NCBI RefSeq assembly: GCF_029433855.1
Contig: NZ_JAROAU010000001.1
Coordinates: forward strand, 807,089 to 871,088
From: Candidatus Kosakonia sp. 282A-S69
GTDB lineage: Bacteria > Pseudomonadota > Gammaproteobacteria > Enterobacterales > Enterobacteriaceae
Direction: 5' to 3'
Length of the DNA: 64,000 nucleotides
Shown: piece by piece, positions 48,545 through 61,342 of the stretch
Position numbering within the stretch: the stretch's first letter is position 1
Layout: each line of letters starts with the position of its first letter
Notes under the pieces: model-generated
What the model saw: only the letters and a program-made list of their open reading frames with translations
The model's database searches: none
What the model was told of the DNA's origin: nothing
Translations under genes and position numbers: made by a program

Positions 48545-50020
48545 CTAAAGCAGGGCGGTTCTGCGCAGCGCCAGCAGATCTAACCCGCCACCGAAGAGGA
48601 TGCCCACCAACGCCAGCAGCGCGCCGCCCTCCAGCAGGAGGCCATCGACCGACCACTGCGTCAGACCCAGCGCATTGCTGGCCAGCACCAGCAGGCCGGC
48701 GGCAAGCAGCAGCGCGCCCGCGCCAAGGGTACGCAGCGCCAGCCGGTAAAGCGCCGTAAACTCGGTGCGCGGCATAAAGGCTTCCGTGCGCTGCGTATAC
48801 TCCAGCGTGCGTTTACACAGCAGCAGCAGCGCCAGCCCCGGGATCGCCGCAAAGATCGAAAAGAGATAGAAGGTCGGCCAGTCATAACTGGCGACAAACC
48901 AGCCCGCCAGCGGCCCGACATAGACACGGCCAACGGCGGAAAGCGCAGAGAGTAACGCAAACTGCGTGGCGGAAAAGGCGCTGTTACAGAGCGTCATCAG
49001 CAGCGCGACAAATGCCGCCGTTCCCATGCCGCCGCAGAGGTTTTCGAAGAAGACCGCTGCACCCATCGTCACAATGTCTTTATCGGTAATGGAGAGCAGC
49101 CAGTAACCGGCATTGGAGATCGCCTGTAACACACCGAAGATCAGCAGGGCACGAAACAGCGTTAAGCGCTGCATCAACACGCCGCCCCACAAAGCACCGA
49201 TTATCGTCGCCACCAGCCCTAAGCTTTTATTCACCATCCCGACATCGCCCGGGTCGAAACCGACGCCGCGAATCAGGAAGAGGGTGGTCAGGCTCATGGC
49301 AAACGCGTCGCCGAGCTTATAAAGGACAATCAGCAGCAGGATCAGCCAGGCGTTATTGCGCCCGAAGAAATCACGCAGCGGCGCTACCACCGCTTCCTCA
49401 AGGGTTCTCGGCGCGGGGAGGGTGCCCACCGGTTCCGGCGCACGCAGTGTGGCGAGAATACAAGGGATCATCAGCGCCGCCATTAGCCAGTACATCCCTT
49501 GCCAGCCCAGCCAGCGATCCGCCAGCCACAGCGCCAGACCGCCGGAGATGAGCATCGCAAGGCGGTAACCGAGCACGCTTATCGCCGCGCCTGCACCGCG
49601 CTCTTCAGCCGAGAGTACATCCGTTTTCCAGGCATCGAAAACGATGTCCTGCGACGCGGAGCAGAAGGCGATCACCACCGCCAGCGCTGCCATCCAGCGC
49701 AGATCGCTGGCAGGCTGCAGAAAGCCCATCGCGGCGATGGCGATCAGGAGCGCAACCTGCGTCAGCAACAGCCAGCCGCGGCGGCGTCCTAAAAAGGAGG
49801 GGGTATAGCGATCCATTGCCGGCGACCAGAGAAACTTAAAGACGTAGGCCTGACCGACCAGCGAGAAGAAGCCAATGGTTTTGACATCCACGCCTGCGAC
49901 GGTTATCCACGCCTGTAACGTGCCGCTGGTGAGGGCAAGCGGCAAACCGGAGGCAAAGCCGAGCATCAGCAAAATTGCTGATTTGGGCTGCGTGAAAATG
50001 CGTAAGTAGTGACTGGGCAT
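48545..50020 (-). CDS. ampG: Muropeptide permease AmpG
   Basis: 491 aa, multi-pass MFS-type transporter that imports GlcNAc-anhydroMurNAc peptides for cell-wall recycling, and so feeds ampC beta-lactamase induction where AmpR is present. Family blocks: FASGLPLALTSGTLQAWITVAGVD, then FLWSPAMDRYTPSFLGRRRGWLL and AFCSASQDIVFDAWKTDVL. Located 43 bp after yajG, as in the E. coli yajG-ampG operon. Confidence 0.96.
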   Translation of the reverse strand: MPSHYLRIFTQPKSAILLMLGFASGLPLALTSGTLQAWITVAGVDVKTIGFFSLVGQAYVFKFLWSPAMDRYTPSFLGRRRGWLLLTQVALLIAIAAMGFLQPASDLRWMAALAVVIAFCSASQDIVFDAWKTDVLSAEERGAGAAISVLGYRLAMLISGGLALWLADRWLGWQGMYWLMAALMIPCILATLRAPEPVGTLPAPRTLEEAVVAPLRDFFGRNNAWLILLLIVLYKLGDAFAMSLTTLFLIRGVGFDPGDVGMVNKSLGLVATIIGALWGGVLMQRLTLFRALLIFGVLQAISNAGYWLLSITDKDIVTMGAAVFFENLCGGMGTAAFVALLMTLCNSAFSATQFALLSALSAVGRVYVGPLAGWFVASYDWPTFYLFSIFAAIPGLALLLLCKRTLEYTQRTEAFMPRTEFTALYRLALRTLGAGALLLAAGLLVLASNALGLTQWSVDGLLLEGGALLALVGILFGGGLDLLALRRTALL

Positions 50021-50063
50021 AGCGGCTCAGCTGGCCCGGCAGAACCGGGCCAGTGCAGAGAGA

Positions 50064-50642
50064 TTAACGCGCGTTCTGCTTGATGAAATCGTGGATGGTG
50101 GTGTCCTGAGACATATCCGCGATTGTGTCGGTCAACACGCTGTTAACCGCATTGGTGATCTTTTCGTTGGTCGCCTGGAAAGCGCCTTCTACGTTATAGC
50201 TGGCGCGGTAGTTTTTTGTCAGCTTGTTGCCATTGGCGGCGGTGGCGATGATCGCAATATCCGCTTTGGTGGCAATGTTGTAACGCACGTTGCCCTGAGA
50301 GACGTCAGCGTAGAGCTGGTTAACGATGATCTGCAGGTTAACCGCGCCGTTCGGCCCAATCATGTAACCACGGGCGGTCATCTGCTTCTCAAGCACTTCC
50401 TGCAGCAGGAAGCGCAGATCGCGCGATGCGGTGAGGGTGACCAGCTGGTTATCACGGGTGACTTTCGCCAGCGCCTGATCCGGACGCTGATCGGCACCAT
50501 TAATGCTGACCGTTACGCCCATCAGGCTCGGATCTTGTTGCGGAAGGGTAATTTTCGGCGTCACTTCAAGCGTGGTCGGCGGTGTTGCGCAGCCAGCCAG
50601 CATAAATAAAGCAACCAACGGGAAGAGAAGTTTCTTAATCAT
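50064..50642 (-). CDS. yajG: Lipoprotein YajG
   Basis: 192 aa. Signal peptide with lipobox MLAGC, Cys18. The conserved body, QQDPSLMGVTVSINGADQR to TTIHDFIKQNAR, matches E. coli YajG almost throughout. Function is unknown; cotranscription with ampG hints at cell-envelope work. Confidence 0.95.
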   Translation of the reverse strand: MIKKLLFPLVALFMLAGCATPPTTLEVTPKITLPQQDPSLMGVTVSINGADQRPDQALAKVTRDNQLVTLTASRDLRFLLQEVLEKQMTARGYMIGPNGAVNLQIIVNQLYADVSQGNVRYNIATKADIAIIATAANGNKLTKNYRASYNVEGAFQATNEKITNAVNSVLTDTIADMSQDTTIHDFIKQNAR

Positions 50643-50939
50643 GTTCAGGCTCTCAAGGCTCTAAGCTTCTGGGAAAAATTGTCGCCATCATAACATTGCC
50701 GTTGTTAAGAGGAAGTCCTCAACGCATGTAAATTCATCGTGTTGTGATTTTTTTCAGCGCAGGGAAGATCTTCAAATGCTATTCCCGCCGCAAATAGCCA
50801 GGTTTTCCCTTGAGATTATGCCGTTGAGCGCAAAAGCACGACGAAGGCTAAATTTTTGTTGTCTTATTGTAACGGAGACGGTAAAAGCGGCTAACATTTA
50901 AAGGGATAGCTGGTATCTCAGCGTTGTCGGAGGCGTACC
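50643..50939. other. Divergent yajG-bolA intergenic region
   Basis: 297 bp between divergent genes. Near bolA the stretch gtaaaagcggctaac (about 50881-50895), some 50 bp before the start, resembles the gearbox-type -10 (CGGCnAGT) described for the E. coli bolA stationary-phase promoter, but the match is partial. Nothing else is seen. Confidence 0.4.
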
Positions 50940-50942
50940 ATG

Positions 50943-51257
50943 ATGATGCGTGATCAAATAGAATCAAAACTGAAGGCGGCATTTGAGCCTGTTTTTCTCG
51001 ACGTTGTGGATGAAAGTTACCGCCACAACGTTCCCGCGGGTTCGGAAAGCCATTTCAAAGTGGTACTGGTAAGCGACTGCTTCACCGGTGAACGTTTCCT
51101 CAACCGCCACCGCATGATTTACGCTACCCTGGCAGAGGAGCTGGCGACGAAAATTCATGCGCTCGCGCTGCATACCTACACCCTGAAAGAGTGGGAGGGG
51201 CTACAGGATACCTTGTTGGCCTCTCCAGCCTGCCGCGGCGCAGGGACTCTCGCTTAG
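50943..51257 (+). CDS. bolA: Stress-response regulator BolA
   Basis: 104 aa from ATG 50943 ([10 protein letters not shown]); three ATGs are available. KH-like BolA fold with [20 protein letters not shown] and the invariant C-terminal His in [16 protein letters not shown]. It changes cell shape in stationary phase and partners with monothiol glutaredoxins. One unusual residue: Cys in [10 protein letters not shown] where E. coli has Arg. Confidence 0.95.
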   Translation: MMRDQIESKLKAAFEPVFLDVVDESYRHNVPAGSESHFKVVLVSDCFTGERFLNRHRMIYATLAEELATKIHALALHTYTLKEWEGLQDTLLASPACRGAGTLA

Positions 51258-52905
<1,648 letters not shown>

Positions 52906-52932
52906 TCGTTTTCTGCGATAGCTAAAAGTAAT

Positions 52933-52969
52933 AAGCCCGTCACCTGCTTGCTGGTGGCGGGCTTTTTTT
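52933..52969 (+). terminator. Terminator after tig
   Basis: Arms aagcccgtcacc and ggtggcgggctt with one G-T pair and an 8-base loop, then seven T. Confidence 0.92.
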
Positions 52970-53041
52970 ATCGTATTGGCTTTATCAGAACTGTGCTAAA
53001 AGCGTGTTTCAGGGTTAGCGTAACAGCAAAAGATTGTTATG

Positions 53042-53070
53042 CTTGAAAACATGCGTGGTCATCCCCACTA
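53042..53070 (+). promoter_or_regulatory. Heat-shock (sigma32) promoter of clpP-clpX
   Basis: CTTGAAA at 53042-53048, a 14-bp spacer and CCCCACTA at 53063-53070 fit the sigma32 consensus (CTTGAAA, 11-15 bp, CCCCATNT). About 120 bp before the clpP ATG. E. coli clpP is a known heat-shock gene. Confidence 0.8.
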
Positions 53071-53190
53071 AAGAGGGTGGCAGGAAAGATTCTGGCTGAT
53101 AATCCGTCCGTGAGGGGTCGTAGTCAGACCTCTTTCACTCAAGTACAATCAGTGCAGCAAGTTTGTTAATTTTTTATCCAGGAGACGGAA

Positions 53191-53814
53191 ATGTCATACA
53201 GCGGCGAACGAGACAACTTTGCACCCCATATGGCCCTGGTGCCAATGGTTATTGAACAGACCTCCCGCGGTGAGCGCTCTTTCGATATCTACTCCCGTCT
53301 TCTCAAGGAACGCGTAATTTTCCTGACCGGTCAGGTCGAAGACCATATGGCCAACCTGATCGTGGCACAAATGCTGTTTCTCGAAGCAGAGAACCCGGAA
53401 AAAGATATCTATCTCTACATTAACTCTCCGGGCGGCGTCATTACGGCAGGCATGTCGATCTACGACACCATGCAATTTATTAAACCGGACGTCAGCACCA
53501 TCTGTATGGGCCAGGCCGCGTCAATGGGCGCATTCCTGCTGACGGCTGGCGCAAAAGGCAAGCGCTTCTGCCTGCCTAATTCACGCGTGATGATCCACCA
53601 ACCGCTGGGCGGCTATCAGGGTCAGGCGACGGATATCGAAATCCACGCGCGTGAGATCCTGAAAGTGAAAGGGCGCATGAATGAACTTATGGCGCATCAC
53701 ACGGGTCAATCCTTAGAACAAATTGAGCGCGATACCGAACGTGACCGCTTCCTTGCCGCGCAAGAAGCAGTAGAGTACGGGCTGGTTGACTCAATTTTGA
53801 CCCATCGTAACTAA
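53191..53814 (+). CDS. clpP: ATP-dependent Clp protease proteolytic subunit ClpP
   Basis: 207 aa including a 14-residue propeptide ending at Met14 (FAPHM/ALVP). Catalytic Ser111 in [11 protein letters not shown] and His136 in VMIHQPLGG; the Asp of the triad is in the QIERDTERD segment. Forms the double-heptamer chamber used by ClpX and ClpA. GGAGACGG precedes ATG 53191. The sigma32 promoter upstream indicates heat induction. Confidence 0.98.
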   Translation: MSYSGERDNFAPHMALVPMVIEQTSRGERSFDIYSRLLKERVIFLTGQVEDHMANLIVAQMLFLEAENPEKDIYLYINSPGGVITAGMSIYDTMQFIKPDVSTICMGQAASMGAFLLTAGAKGKRFCLPNSRVMIHQPLGGYQGQATDIEIHAREILKVKGRMNELMAHHTGQSLEQIERDTERDRFLAAQEAVEYGLVDSILTHRN

Positions 53815-53938
53815 TGCTCAGTCCGCATTGGCCGCTATACTTTCCAGTGCAAGCGGCGTAATGCCTGAGTAACGTTTTGCGCCTGGAATGGCATTTGCGT
53901 CGTCGTGTGGCGCAAAGAACAGAAAAGAGGTTTTACTC

Positions 53939-55213
53939 ATGACAGATAAACGCAAAGATGGTTCGGGCAAACTGTTGTACTGCTCTTTTTGCGGCAAAAG
54001 CCAGCATGAAGTGCGTAAACTGATCGCCGGGCCGTCCGTGTATATCTGCGACGAATGTGTGGATCTGTGTAACGACATTATTCGCGAAGAGATTAAAGAA
54101 GTTGCGCCGCACCGCGAGCGCAGCGCGCTGCCGACGCCGCATGAAATCCGCCACCATCTCGATGACTACGTTATCGGTCAGGAGCAGGCGAAAAAGGTGC
54201 TGGCAGTGGCGGTCTACAACCACTACAAACGCCTGCGCAACGGCGACACCAGCAACGGTGTTGAGTTAGGTAAAAGTAACATTCTGCTGATCGGTCCGAC
54301 CGGTTCCGGTAAAACGCTGCTTGCGGAAACACTGGCACGCCTGCTTGATGTACCGTTCACCATGGCGGACGCCACCACGCTTACCGAAGCGGGCTACGTC
54401 GGTGAAGATGTGGAAAACATCATTCAGAAGCTGCTGCAGAAGTGTGACTACGATGTGCAGAAAGCGCAGCGCGGCATCGTCTATATTGATGAGATCGATA
54501 AGATCTCCCGTAAGTCAGACAACCCTTCCATCACGCGTGACGTGTCGGGCGAAGGCGTACAGCAGGCGCTGCTGAAGCTGATTGAAGGTACTGTCGCAGC
54601 CGTTCCGCCGCAGGGCGGCCGTAAGCATCCGCAGCAGGAGTTTTTGCAGGTTGATACCTCCAAAATCCTCTTTATCTGCGGTGGTGCTTTCGCAGGCCTT
54701 GATAAGGTGATCTCTCACCGTGTGGAAACCGGCTCCGGCATCGGTTTTGGCGCGACGGTGAAAGGAAAATCCGAAAAAGCCAAAGAGGGCGAACTGCTGG
54801 CGCAGGTTGAGCCGGAAGATTTGATCAAATTTGGTCTGATCCCGGAGTTCATCGGTCGTCTGCCGGTTGTTGCCACGCTGAACGAGCTGAGTGAAGAAGC
54901 GCTAATTCAGATCCTGAAAGAGCCGAAAAACGCCCTGACCAAGCAGTACCAGGCGCTGTTTAATCTTGAAGGCGTCGATCTGGAGTTCCGCGACGAAGCG
55001 CTCAACGCGATTGCTAAAAAAGCGATGAGCCGTAAAACCGGCGCACGTGGTCTGCGCTCTATCGTAGAAGCCGCGCTGCTCGACACCATGTACGATCTGC
55101 CGTCGCTGGAAGACGTCGAGAAAGTGGTGATTGATGAGTCGGTAATCGACGGGCAAACCAAGCCGCTGCTGATTTACGGCAAGCCGGAGGCGCAGCAGGC
55201 ATCTGGCGAATAA
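53939..55213 (+). CDS. clpX: ATP-dependent Clp protease ATPase subunit ClpX
   Basis: 424 aa from ATG 53939 ([19 protein letters not shown]); a longer frame from 53888 is spurious. N-terminal zinc domain CSFC and CDEC, then AAA+ core with Walker [16 protein letters not shown], Walker [11 protein letters not shown], the RKH loop and IGF loop ([13 protein letters not shown]) that docks on ClpP. It unfolds tagged substrates such as ssrA peptides. 124 bp after clpP, same strand. Confidence 0.98.
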   Translation: MTDKRKDGSGKLLYCSFCGKSQHEVRKLIAGPSVYICDECVDLCNDIIREEIKEVAPHRERSALPTPHEIRHHLDDYVIGQEQAKKVLAVAVYNHYKRLRNGDTSNGVELGKSNILLIGPTGSGKTLLAETLARLLDVPFTMADATTLTEAGYVGEDVENIIQKLLQKCDYDVQKAQRGIVYIDEIDKISRKSDNPSITRDVSGEGVQQALLKLIEGTVAAVPPQGGRKHPQQEFLQVDTSKILFICGGAFAGLDKVISHRVETGSGIGFGATVKGKSEKAKEGELLAQVEPEDLIKFGLIPEFIGRLPVVATLNELSEEALIQILKEPKNALTKQYQALFNLEGVDLEFRDEALNAIAKKAMSRKTGARGLRSIVEAALLDTMYDLPSLEDVEKVVIDESVIDGQTKPLLIYGKPEAQQASGE

Positions 55214-55240
55214 TTCGTCAATTCATACAGTCAGTTAATC

Positions 55241-55274
55241 AAAAAGGGGGGATTTTATCTCCCCTTTTATTTTT
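55241..55274 (+). terminator. Terminator after clpX
   Basis: aaaagggggg and ctcccctttt arms around gattttat, followed by a T-rich run. Confidence 0.85.
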
Positions 55275-55287
55275 CCGACTTCCCGGC

Positions 55288-55315
55288 GTTGAATGTGTGG
55301 GAAACATCCCCATAT
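55288..55315 (+). promoter_or_regulatory. Heat-shock (sigma32) promoter of lon
   Basis: GTTGAAT at 55288-55294, a 13-bp spacer and a perfect CCCCATAT at 55308-55315 match the sigma32 pattern known for lon in E. coli. It directly follows the clpX terminator, so lon is separately heat-regulated. Confidence 0.85.
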
Positions 55316-55397
55316 ACTCCATTACATGTTAATGGTGCGTGTGGCACAGTCACGTCACCTTGATTACCTGGCGGACTTTAAACTAAGAGAGAGCTCT

Positions 55398-57752
55398 ATG
55401 AATCCTGAGCGTTCTGAACGCATTGAAATCCCCGTATTGCCGTTGCGCGATGTGGTGGTTTATCCGCACATGGTCATCCCGTTATTTGTGGGGCGGGAAA
55501 AATCAATCCGTTGTCTTGAAGCAGCCATGGATCATGATAAAAAAATCATGCTGGTTGCGCAGAAAGAAGCGTCAACGGATGAGCCGGGTGTAAACGATCT
55601 TTTCACCGTCGGGACCGTGGCGTCTATTCTGCAGATGTTGAAACTGCCTGATGGCACTGTAAAAGTGCTGGTTGAGGGGCTTCAGCGCGCGCGCATTACT
55701 TCGCTTGCCGATAACGGCGAGCACTTCTCCGCAAAAGCGGAATACCTCGACTCGCCGGCAATTGACGAGCGCGAGCAGGAAGTGCTGGTACGTACCGCGA
55801 TTAGCCAGTTCGAAGGCTATATCAAGCTCAACAAAAAAATCCCGCCGGAAGTGCTGACGTCGCTGAATAGCATCGACGATCCTGCGCGTCTGGCTGACAC
55901 CATTGCTGCGCATATGCCGCTGAAGCTGGCTGACAAGCAGTCGGTGCTGGAGATGTCCGACATCAACGAGCGCCTCGAGTATCTGATGGCGATGATGGAG
56001 TCGGAGATCGATCTGCTGCAGGTTGAGAAACGTATTCGCAACCGCGTGAAGAAGCAGATGGAGAAATCCCAGCGCGAGTACTATCTGAATGAGCAGATGA
56101 AGGCCATCCAGAAAGAGCTCGGCGAGATGGATGATGCGCCGGACGAAAACGAAGCGCTGAAGCGTAAAATTGACGCGGCGAAAATGCCGAAAGAGGCCAA
56201 AGAGAAGGCCGAGTCCGAGCTGCAGAAGTTGAAAATGATGTCGCCGATGTCTGCGGAAGCAACCGTCGTGCGTGGCTACATCGAGTGGATGGTGCAGGTT
56301 CCGTGGAATGCGCGTAGCAAGGTCAAAAAAGACCTTCGCCAGGCGCAGGAAGTGCTGGATACCGACCACTACGGCTTAGAGCGCGTCAAAGACCGCATCC
56401 TTGAGTATCTTGCGGTTCAAAGCCGTATGAACAAACTCAAAGGGCCGATTCTCTGCCTGGTTGGGCCGCCGGGGGTGGGTAAAACCTCGCTTGGTCAATC
56501 CATCGCTAAAGCGACCGGGCGTAAATACATTCGCATGGCGCTCGGCGGCGTGCGTGATGAAGCGGAGATCCGTGGTCACCGCCGCACTTACATCGGTTCT
56601 ATGCCAGGTAAACTGATCCAGAAAATGGCAAAAGTGGGCGTTAAAAACCCGCTTTTCCTGCTGGATGAGATCGACAAAATGTCCTCCGACATGCGTGGCG
56701 ATCCCGCTTCTGCGCTGCTGGAAGTGCTCGATCCTGAGCAGAACGTGGCGTTCAGCGATCACTACCTGGAAGTGGATTACGATCTGAGTGATGTAATGTT
56801 CGTTGCCACCTCCAACTCCATGAATATCCCGGCACCGCTGCTGGACCGTATGGAAGTGATTCGCCTCTCCGGTTACACCGAAGATGAGAAGCTGAACATT
56901 GCCAAGCGCCATCTGCTGACGAAGCAGATTGAGCGTAACGCGCTGAAACCTGACGAATTGACGGTTGATGACAGTGCTATCATCGGCATTATCCGTTACT
57001 ACACCCGCGAAGCCGGTGTGCGTGGGCTGGAGCGTGAAATCTCGAAACTGTGCCGTAAAGCGGTGAAACAGCTGTTGCTGGATCCGTCCCTGAAGCATAT
57101 CGAGATCAACGGCGACAACCTGAATGACTACCTCGGCGTTCAGCGCTATGACTACGGTCGTGCGGATGATGAAAACCGCGTAGGCCAGGTTACCGGTCTG
57201 GCGTGGACTGAAGTGGGCGGCGATCTGCTGACTATCGAAACCGCCTGCGTGCCGGGTAAAGGCAAACTGACCTACACCGGTTCGCTGGGTGAAGTGATGC
57301 AGGAGTCTATCCAGGCCGCGTTGACCGTGGTGCGCGCACGCGCAGAGAAGCTGGGTATCAACGGCGACTTCTACGAAAAACGCGACATCCACGTGCATGT
57401 GCCGGAAGGTGCTACACCGAAAGATGGTCCGAGTGCCGGTATCGCCATGTGCACCGCGCTGGTCTCCTGCCTGACAGGGAATCCGGTTCGCGCCGATGTC
57501 GCCATGACGGGTGAAATCACCCTGCGTGGTCAGGTGCTGCCGATTGGCGGCCTGAAAGAGAAACTGCTGGCAGCGCACCGCGGCGGGATCAAAACCGTAC
57601 TGATTCCTTACGAAAATAAACGCGATTTGGAAGAAATTCCGGAAAACGTGATTGCCGATCTGGATATCCATCCGGTGAAACGTATTGAAGAAGTGCTGAC
57701 GCTCGCGCTGCAGAGTGCGCCGTTTGGCATGCAGGTAGCCACTGCAAAATAG
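55398..57752 (+). CDS. lon: ATP-dependent protease Lon
   Basis: 784 aa from ATG 55398 ([21 protein letters not shown]); a longer frame from 55293 runs through the promoter and is rejected. N-terminal substrate domain (about 1-300) with a helical arm, AAA+ module with Walker [14 protein letters not shown] and Walker [13 protein letters not shown], and the S16 protease domain with the Ser679-Lys722 dyad ([25 protein letters not shown]). Degrades misfolded and regulatory proteins, e.g. RcsA and SulA in E. coli. Confidence 0.98.
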   Translation: MNPERSERIEIPVLPLRDVVVYPHMVIPLFVGREKSIRCLEAAMDHDKKIMLVAQKEASTDEPGVNDLFTVGTVASILQMLKLPDGTVKVLVEGLQRARITSLADNGEHFSAKAEYLDSPAIDEREQEVLVRTAISQFEGYIKLNKKIPPEVLTSLNSIDDPARLADTIAAHMPLKLADKQSVLEMSDINERLEYLMAMMESEIDLLQVEKRIRNRVKKQMEKSQREYYLNEQMKAIQKELGEMDDAPDENEALKRKIDAAKMPKEAKEKAESELQKLKMMSPMSAEATVVRGYIEWMVQVPWNARSKVKKDLRQAQEVLDTDHYGLERVKDRILEYLAVQSRMNKLKGPILCLVGPPGVGKTSLGQSIAKATGRKYIRMALGGVRDEAEIRGHRRTYIGSMPGKLIQKMAKVGVKNPLFLLDEIDKMSSDMRGDPASALLEVLDPEQNVAFSDHYLEVDYDLSDVMFVATSNSMNIPAPLLDRMEVIRLSGYTEDEKLNIAKRHLLTKQIERNALKPDELTVDDSAIIGIIRYYTREAGVRGLEREISKLCRKAVKQLLLDPSLKHIEINGDNLNDYLGVQRYDYGRADDENRVGQVTGLAWTEVGGDLLTIETACVPGKGKLTYTGSLGEVMQESIQAALTVVRARAEKLGINGDFYEKRDIHVHVPEGATPKDGPSAGIAMCTALVSCLTGNPVRADVAMTGEITLRGQVLPIGGLKEKLLAAHRGGIKTVLIPYENKRDLEEIPENVIADLDIHPVKRIEEVLTLALQSAPFGMQVATAK

Positions 57753-57781
57753 TGACCTCGCGCAAAGTGTGTCGAGAAATA

Positions 57782-57822
57782 TAAGGCTGGTGAGTGATTT
57801 CGCACTTGCCAGTCTTTTTTTG
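57782..57822 (+). terminator. Terminator after lon
   Basis: aaggctgg and ccagtctt pair with one G-T, around a loop that itself contains gtg/cac pairs, then eight T. Confidence 0.82.
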
Positions 57823-57961
57823 TATAGCTAATTTAGATTGCTGGTCTCCTGTGTCATCATCAACTGATGTTGTAAGGGCATGAGAGGCCTGTTATAACTG
57901 CTGCGCGGTCGCACTTCGAAGGATGTTGTGCGATATAAAATATAAAGAGAGGAAGAGAAGA

Positions 57962-58234
57962 GTGAATAAATCTCAACTGATAGACAAGATTGCCGCTGGC
58001 GCTGACATTTCTAAAGCCGCCGCCGGACGCGCGTTAGATGCGTTAACTGCTTCTGTTACTGAATCTTTGCAATCCGGGGATGACGTAGCACTGGTTGGTT
58101 TCGGTACTTTTGTGGTTAAAGAGCGCGCTGCCCGTACTGGCCGCAACCCGCAAACCGGCAAAGAGATTACTATTGCTGCTGCCAAAGTCCCAAGCTTCCG
58201 CGCAGGTAAAGCGCTGAAAGACGCCGTGAACTAA
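57962..58234 (+). CDS. hupB: DNA-binding protein HU-beta
   Basis: 90 aa from GTG 57962, with GAGAGGAAGAG upstream. Nucleoid protein that bends DNA as a dimer with HU-alpha. [25 protein letters not shown] and the DNA-arm segment [20 protein letters not shown] are diagnostic. Position lon-hupB-ppiD is conserved. Confidence 0.98.
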   Translation: MNKSQLIDKIAAGADISKAAAGRALDALTASVTESLQSGDDVALVGFGTFVVKERAARTGRNPQTGKEITIAAAKVPSFRAGKALKDAVN

Positions 58235-58269
58235 GGACTTTCCCCACGCGGGGAGGGTAGCAACATACA

Positions 58270-58299
58270 AGGGCACATCGCGAGGTGTGCCCTTTTTAT
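58270..58299 (+). terminator. Terminator after hupB
   Basis: agggcacatc and ggtgtgccct arms (one G-T pair) around gcga, followed by five T. Confidence 0.88.
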
Positions 58300-58443
58300 T
58301 TTCGCAAAATCAATTTCTGCGAGTTTATACACGATGCGGGCTAACAATTGCGCCGTTTTCTTGTCAAAATACGCGCTTACATGCAGCGGGCCTCGTGCGC
58401 TGCCTGAGATCTACAGTCACCTACAGCGGAGTGTTGTTACACC

Positions 58444-60318
58444 ATGATGGACAATTTACGCGCGGCGGCGAATCACGTCGTGCTCAAGATCATTCTGGGT
58501 TTGATTATCGTGTCATTCATTTTGACTGGCGTGGGTAACTACCTGATTGGCGGTAACAATAATTACGCCGCAAAAGTTAATGGCCAGGAAATCGGCCGCG
58601 CGCAGTTTGAAAATGCGGTAACCAGCGAGCGCAACCGTATGGCGGAGAAGCTGGGTGACCAGTTCTCGGAACTGGCCGCTAATGAAAACTACATGAAATC
58701 CGTACGTCAGCAGGTGCTCAATCGCATGATTGATGAAGCCCTGCTGGATCAATATGCGAAGAAGCTGGGTCTTGATATCAGCGATGAGCAGGTCAAAAAG
58801 GCAATCTTCGCCACCGACGCTTTCCACTCTGACGGCAAGTTCGATAATAACCGCTTCAACGCCCTCGTTAACCGTATGGGCATGAGCGCCGATCAATATG
58901 CGCAGGCGCTGCGTAACCAGCTCATCTCCCAGCAGCTGATCAACGCCGTTGCCGGCACCGATTTTATGCTCAAAGGTGAGACCGACGAGCTGGCGGCGCT
59001 GGTATCTCAGCAGCGCGTCGTGCGCCAGGCGGTAATTGACGTGAATGCGCTGGCGGCAAAACAGACGGTCAGCGATGACGAGATCGCCAGCTATTACGAC
59101 CAGAACAAAAGCCGCTTTATCGCGCCAGAGCAGTTCCGCGTAAGCTATATCAAGCTTGACGCAGCGGCGATGCAGGAGAACGCCACCGACGCACAGATTC
59201 AGGCTTACTACGACCAGCATAAGGATGAGTTTACTCAGCCGCAGCGTAATCGTTACAGCGTCATTCAGACCAAAACGGAAGATGAAGCGAAAGCGGTCAT
59301 CGACGAGCTGAAAAAAGGGGCTGACTTTGCTGCCCTGGCGAAGGCGAAATCCGCCGACATCATCTCTGCCCGTAACGGCGGCGACATGGGCTGGCTGGAA
59401 GAGTCCACCACGCCGGATGAGCTGAAAAACGCCGGTCTGAAGGAGAAAGGCCAGCTTTCAGGCCCAATCAAATCCTCCGTCGGCTATCTTGTGGCGCGTC
59501 TGGATGACATTCAGCCTGCCGTTGTCAAACCGCTTGACGAAGTACGCGATGAACTGGCGGCAAAAGTGAAGCATGAAAATGCGCTCGATGCCTGGTTCGC
59601 GCTACAGCGTAAAGTGAGTGAAGCGGCAACCAACGATAACGAATCCCTGGCCGGTGCCGAGCAGGTTTCAGGTATCAAAGCGGTGCAGACGGAGTGGTTT
59701 ACTCGCGACAATCTGCCGGAAGAGCTGAACTTCAAACCGGTCAGCGATGCGATTTTCAACGGCGGTCTGGTAGGGCAAAACGGTTCGCCGGGCAACAACT
59801 CCGATATCATCACCGTTGATGGCGATCGCGCGTTCGTGCTGCGAGTGACTGACCATAAAGCGGAAGCGATTAAGCCGCTGGCGGAAGTGAAAGCGCAGGT
59901 TGCGGATATCGTTAAGCAAGATAAAGCTGAGCAGCAGGCGAAGCTGGATGCGGACAAACTGGTCGAAGCGCTGAAAGCGGGCAAAGGTGACGAGGCGCTG
60001 AAAGCCGCTGGCCTTAGCTTCGGCGAAGCGAAAACCCTGGCGCGCCTCGGACAGGATCCGGTTGCAACCGCGGCCTTCAACCTGCCGCTGCCGGCGAAGG
60101 ATAAACCCTCCTACGGCAGTACCACCGATCAGCAGCGTAACGTCGTGATCATGGCGCTGGATGAGGTGAAAGCGGGCGAAATGCCAGACGCGCAGAAGAG
60201 AGCGATGATGCAGGGCGTGACGCAGAATAACGCGCAGATCGCCTTTGAAGCGCTGATGAGCAACCTGCGTAAAGAAGCCAAAATTAAGCTGGGCGATACC
60301 GCAGAACAGCCGCAGTAA
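58444..60318 (+). CDS. ppiD: Periplasmic folding chaperone PpiD
   Basis: 624 aa. Anchored by one N-terminal membrane helix (about 14-34, LKIILGLIIVSFILTGVGNY), then a SurA-like chaperone N-domain, a parvulin domain around residues 265-360 (YSVIQTKTEDEAKAVI, then GGDMGWLEE) and a C-terminal domain ending in KEAKIKLGD. The parvulin domain lacks clear isomerase activity in E. coli. It works at the exit of SecYEG, linking to SecD/SecF/YajC encoded in this window. Confidence 0.97.
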   Translation: MMDNLRAAANHVVLKIILGLIIVSFILTGVGNYLIGGNNNYAAKVNGQEIGRAQFENAVTSERNRMAEKLGDQFSELAANENYMKSVRQQVLNRMIDEALLDQYAKKLGLDISDEQVKKAIFATDAFHSDGKFDNNRFNALVNRMGMSADQYAQALRNQLISQQLINAVAGTDFMLKGETDELAALVSQQRVVRQAVIDVNALAAKQTVSDDEIASYYDQNKSRFIAPEQFRVSYIKLDAAAMQENATDAQIQAYYDQHKDEFTQPQRNRYSVIQTKTEDEAKAVIDELKKGADFAALAKAKSADIISARNGGDMGWLEESTTPDELKNAGLKEKGQLSGPIKSSVGYLVARLDDIQPAVVKPLDEVRDELAAKVKHENALDAWFALQRKVSEAATNDNESLAGAEQVSGIKAVQTEWFTRDNLPEELNFKPVSDAIFNGGLVGQNGSPGNNSDIITVDGDRAFVLRVTDHKAEAIKPLAEVKAQVADIVKQDKAEQQAKLDADKLVEALKAGKGDEALKAAGLSFGEAKTLARLGQDPVATAAFNLPLPAKDKPSYGSTTDQQRNVVIMALDEVKAGEMPDAQKRAMMQGVTQNNAQIAFEALMSNLRKEAKIKLGDTAEQPQ

Positions 60319-60360
60319 CGTGAACTCTCTCCCAAAAAAAGGTAACGCTCTGCAATTCAC

Positions 60361-60385
60361 AAAGGCCGCTTTCGCGGCCTTTTCC
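60361..60385 (+). terminator. Terminator after ppiD
   Basis: aaaggccgc and gcggccttt arms around tttc, then TTCC. Short but perfect stem. Confidence 0.82.
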
Positions 60386-60446
60386 ATTTCTGCTGTTTGC
60401 CCTTTGTGCACCTTTTCCGCCCCGGTTATGCTCCGCTGCGAGTTAA

Positions 60447-60839
<393 letters not shown>

Positions 60840-60934
60840 GCTGCTTGCGTAGTCGCTAATTTTTGCCAGAATTAGGAGGTCATACCAGTATGACCTCTGT
60901 CTCTATAACTATAAACGGTAAAGGTTAACGCGCT

Positions 60935-61342
60935 ATGCAGACCCAAATAAAAGTTCGTGGATTCCACCTTGATGTCTATCAGCATGTAAACAACGCCCGC
61001 TATCTCGAGTTTCTCGAAGAAGCACGCTGGGATGGGCTGGAACATGACGAGAGTTTTCAGTGGATGACCGCCCATAACATCGCTTTTGTAGTGGTTAACA
61101 TCAATATCAACTATCGCCGTCCGGCGGTGCTCGGCGATCTGCTGACGGTCACCAGCCATTTGCAGCAGATTAATGGCAAAAGCGGGGTGTTAAGCCAGGT
61201 GGTGACACTGGAGCCGGAAGGGCAGGTGGTTGCCGATGCGCTGGTGACCTTTGTCTGCATTGATCTTAAAACCCAGAAAGCGCTGGCGCTGGAGGGGGAG
61301 TTGCGGGAGAAGCTGGAGATGATGATTGGGGAGCGGGATTAG
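60935..61342 (+). CDS. fadM: Long-chain acyl-CoA thioesterase FadM (YbaW)
   Basis: 135 aa hot-dog fold thioesterase. It starts MQTQIKVRGFHLDVYQHVNNARY, with the catalytic Asp in the LDVYQHVN motif, and continues with VVNININYRRPAVLGD. Hydrolyses acyl-CoAs such as 3,5-tetradecadienoyl-CoA during fatty-acid oxidation in E. coli. Followed by a long REP-rich gap. Confidence 0.96.
   Translation: MQTQIKVRGFHLDVYQHVNNARYLEFLEEARWDGLEHDESFQWMTAHNIAFVVVNININYRRPAVLGDLLTVTSHLQQINGKSGVLSQVVTLEPEGQVVADALVTFVCIDLKTQKALALEGELREKLEMMIGERD

Noticed and set aside
56376-57671. 431-residue minus-strand open frame opposite lon
   Set aside because: Antisense shadow of lon; no start signal or recognisable domain.
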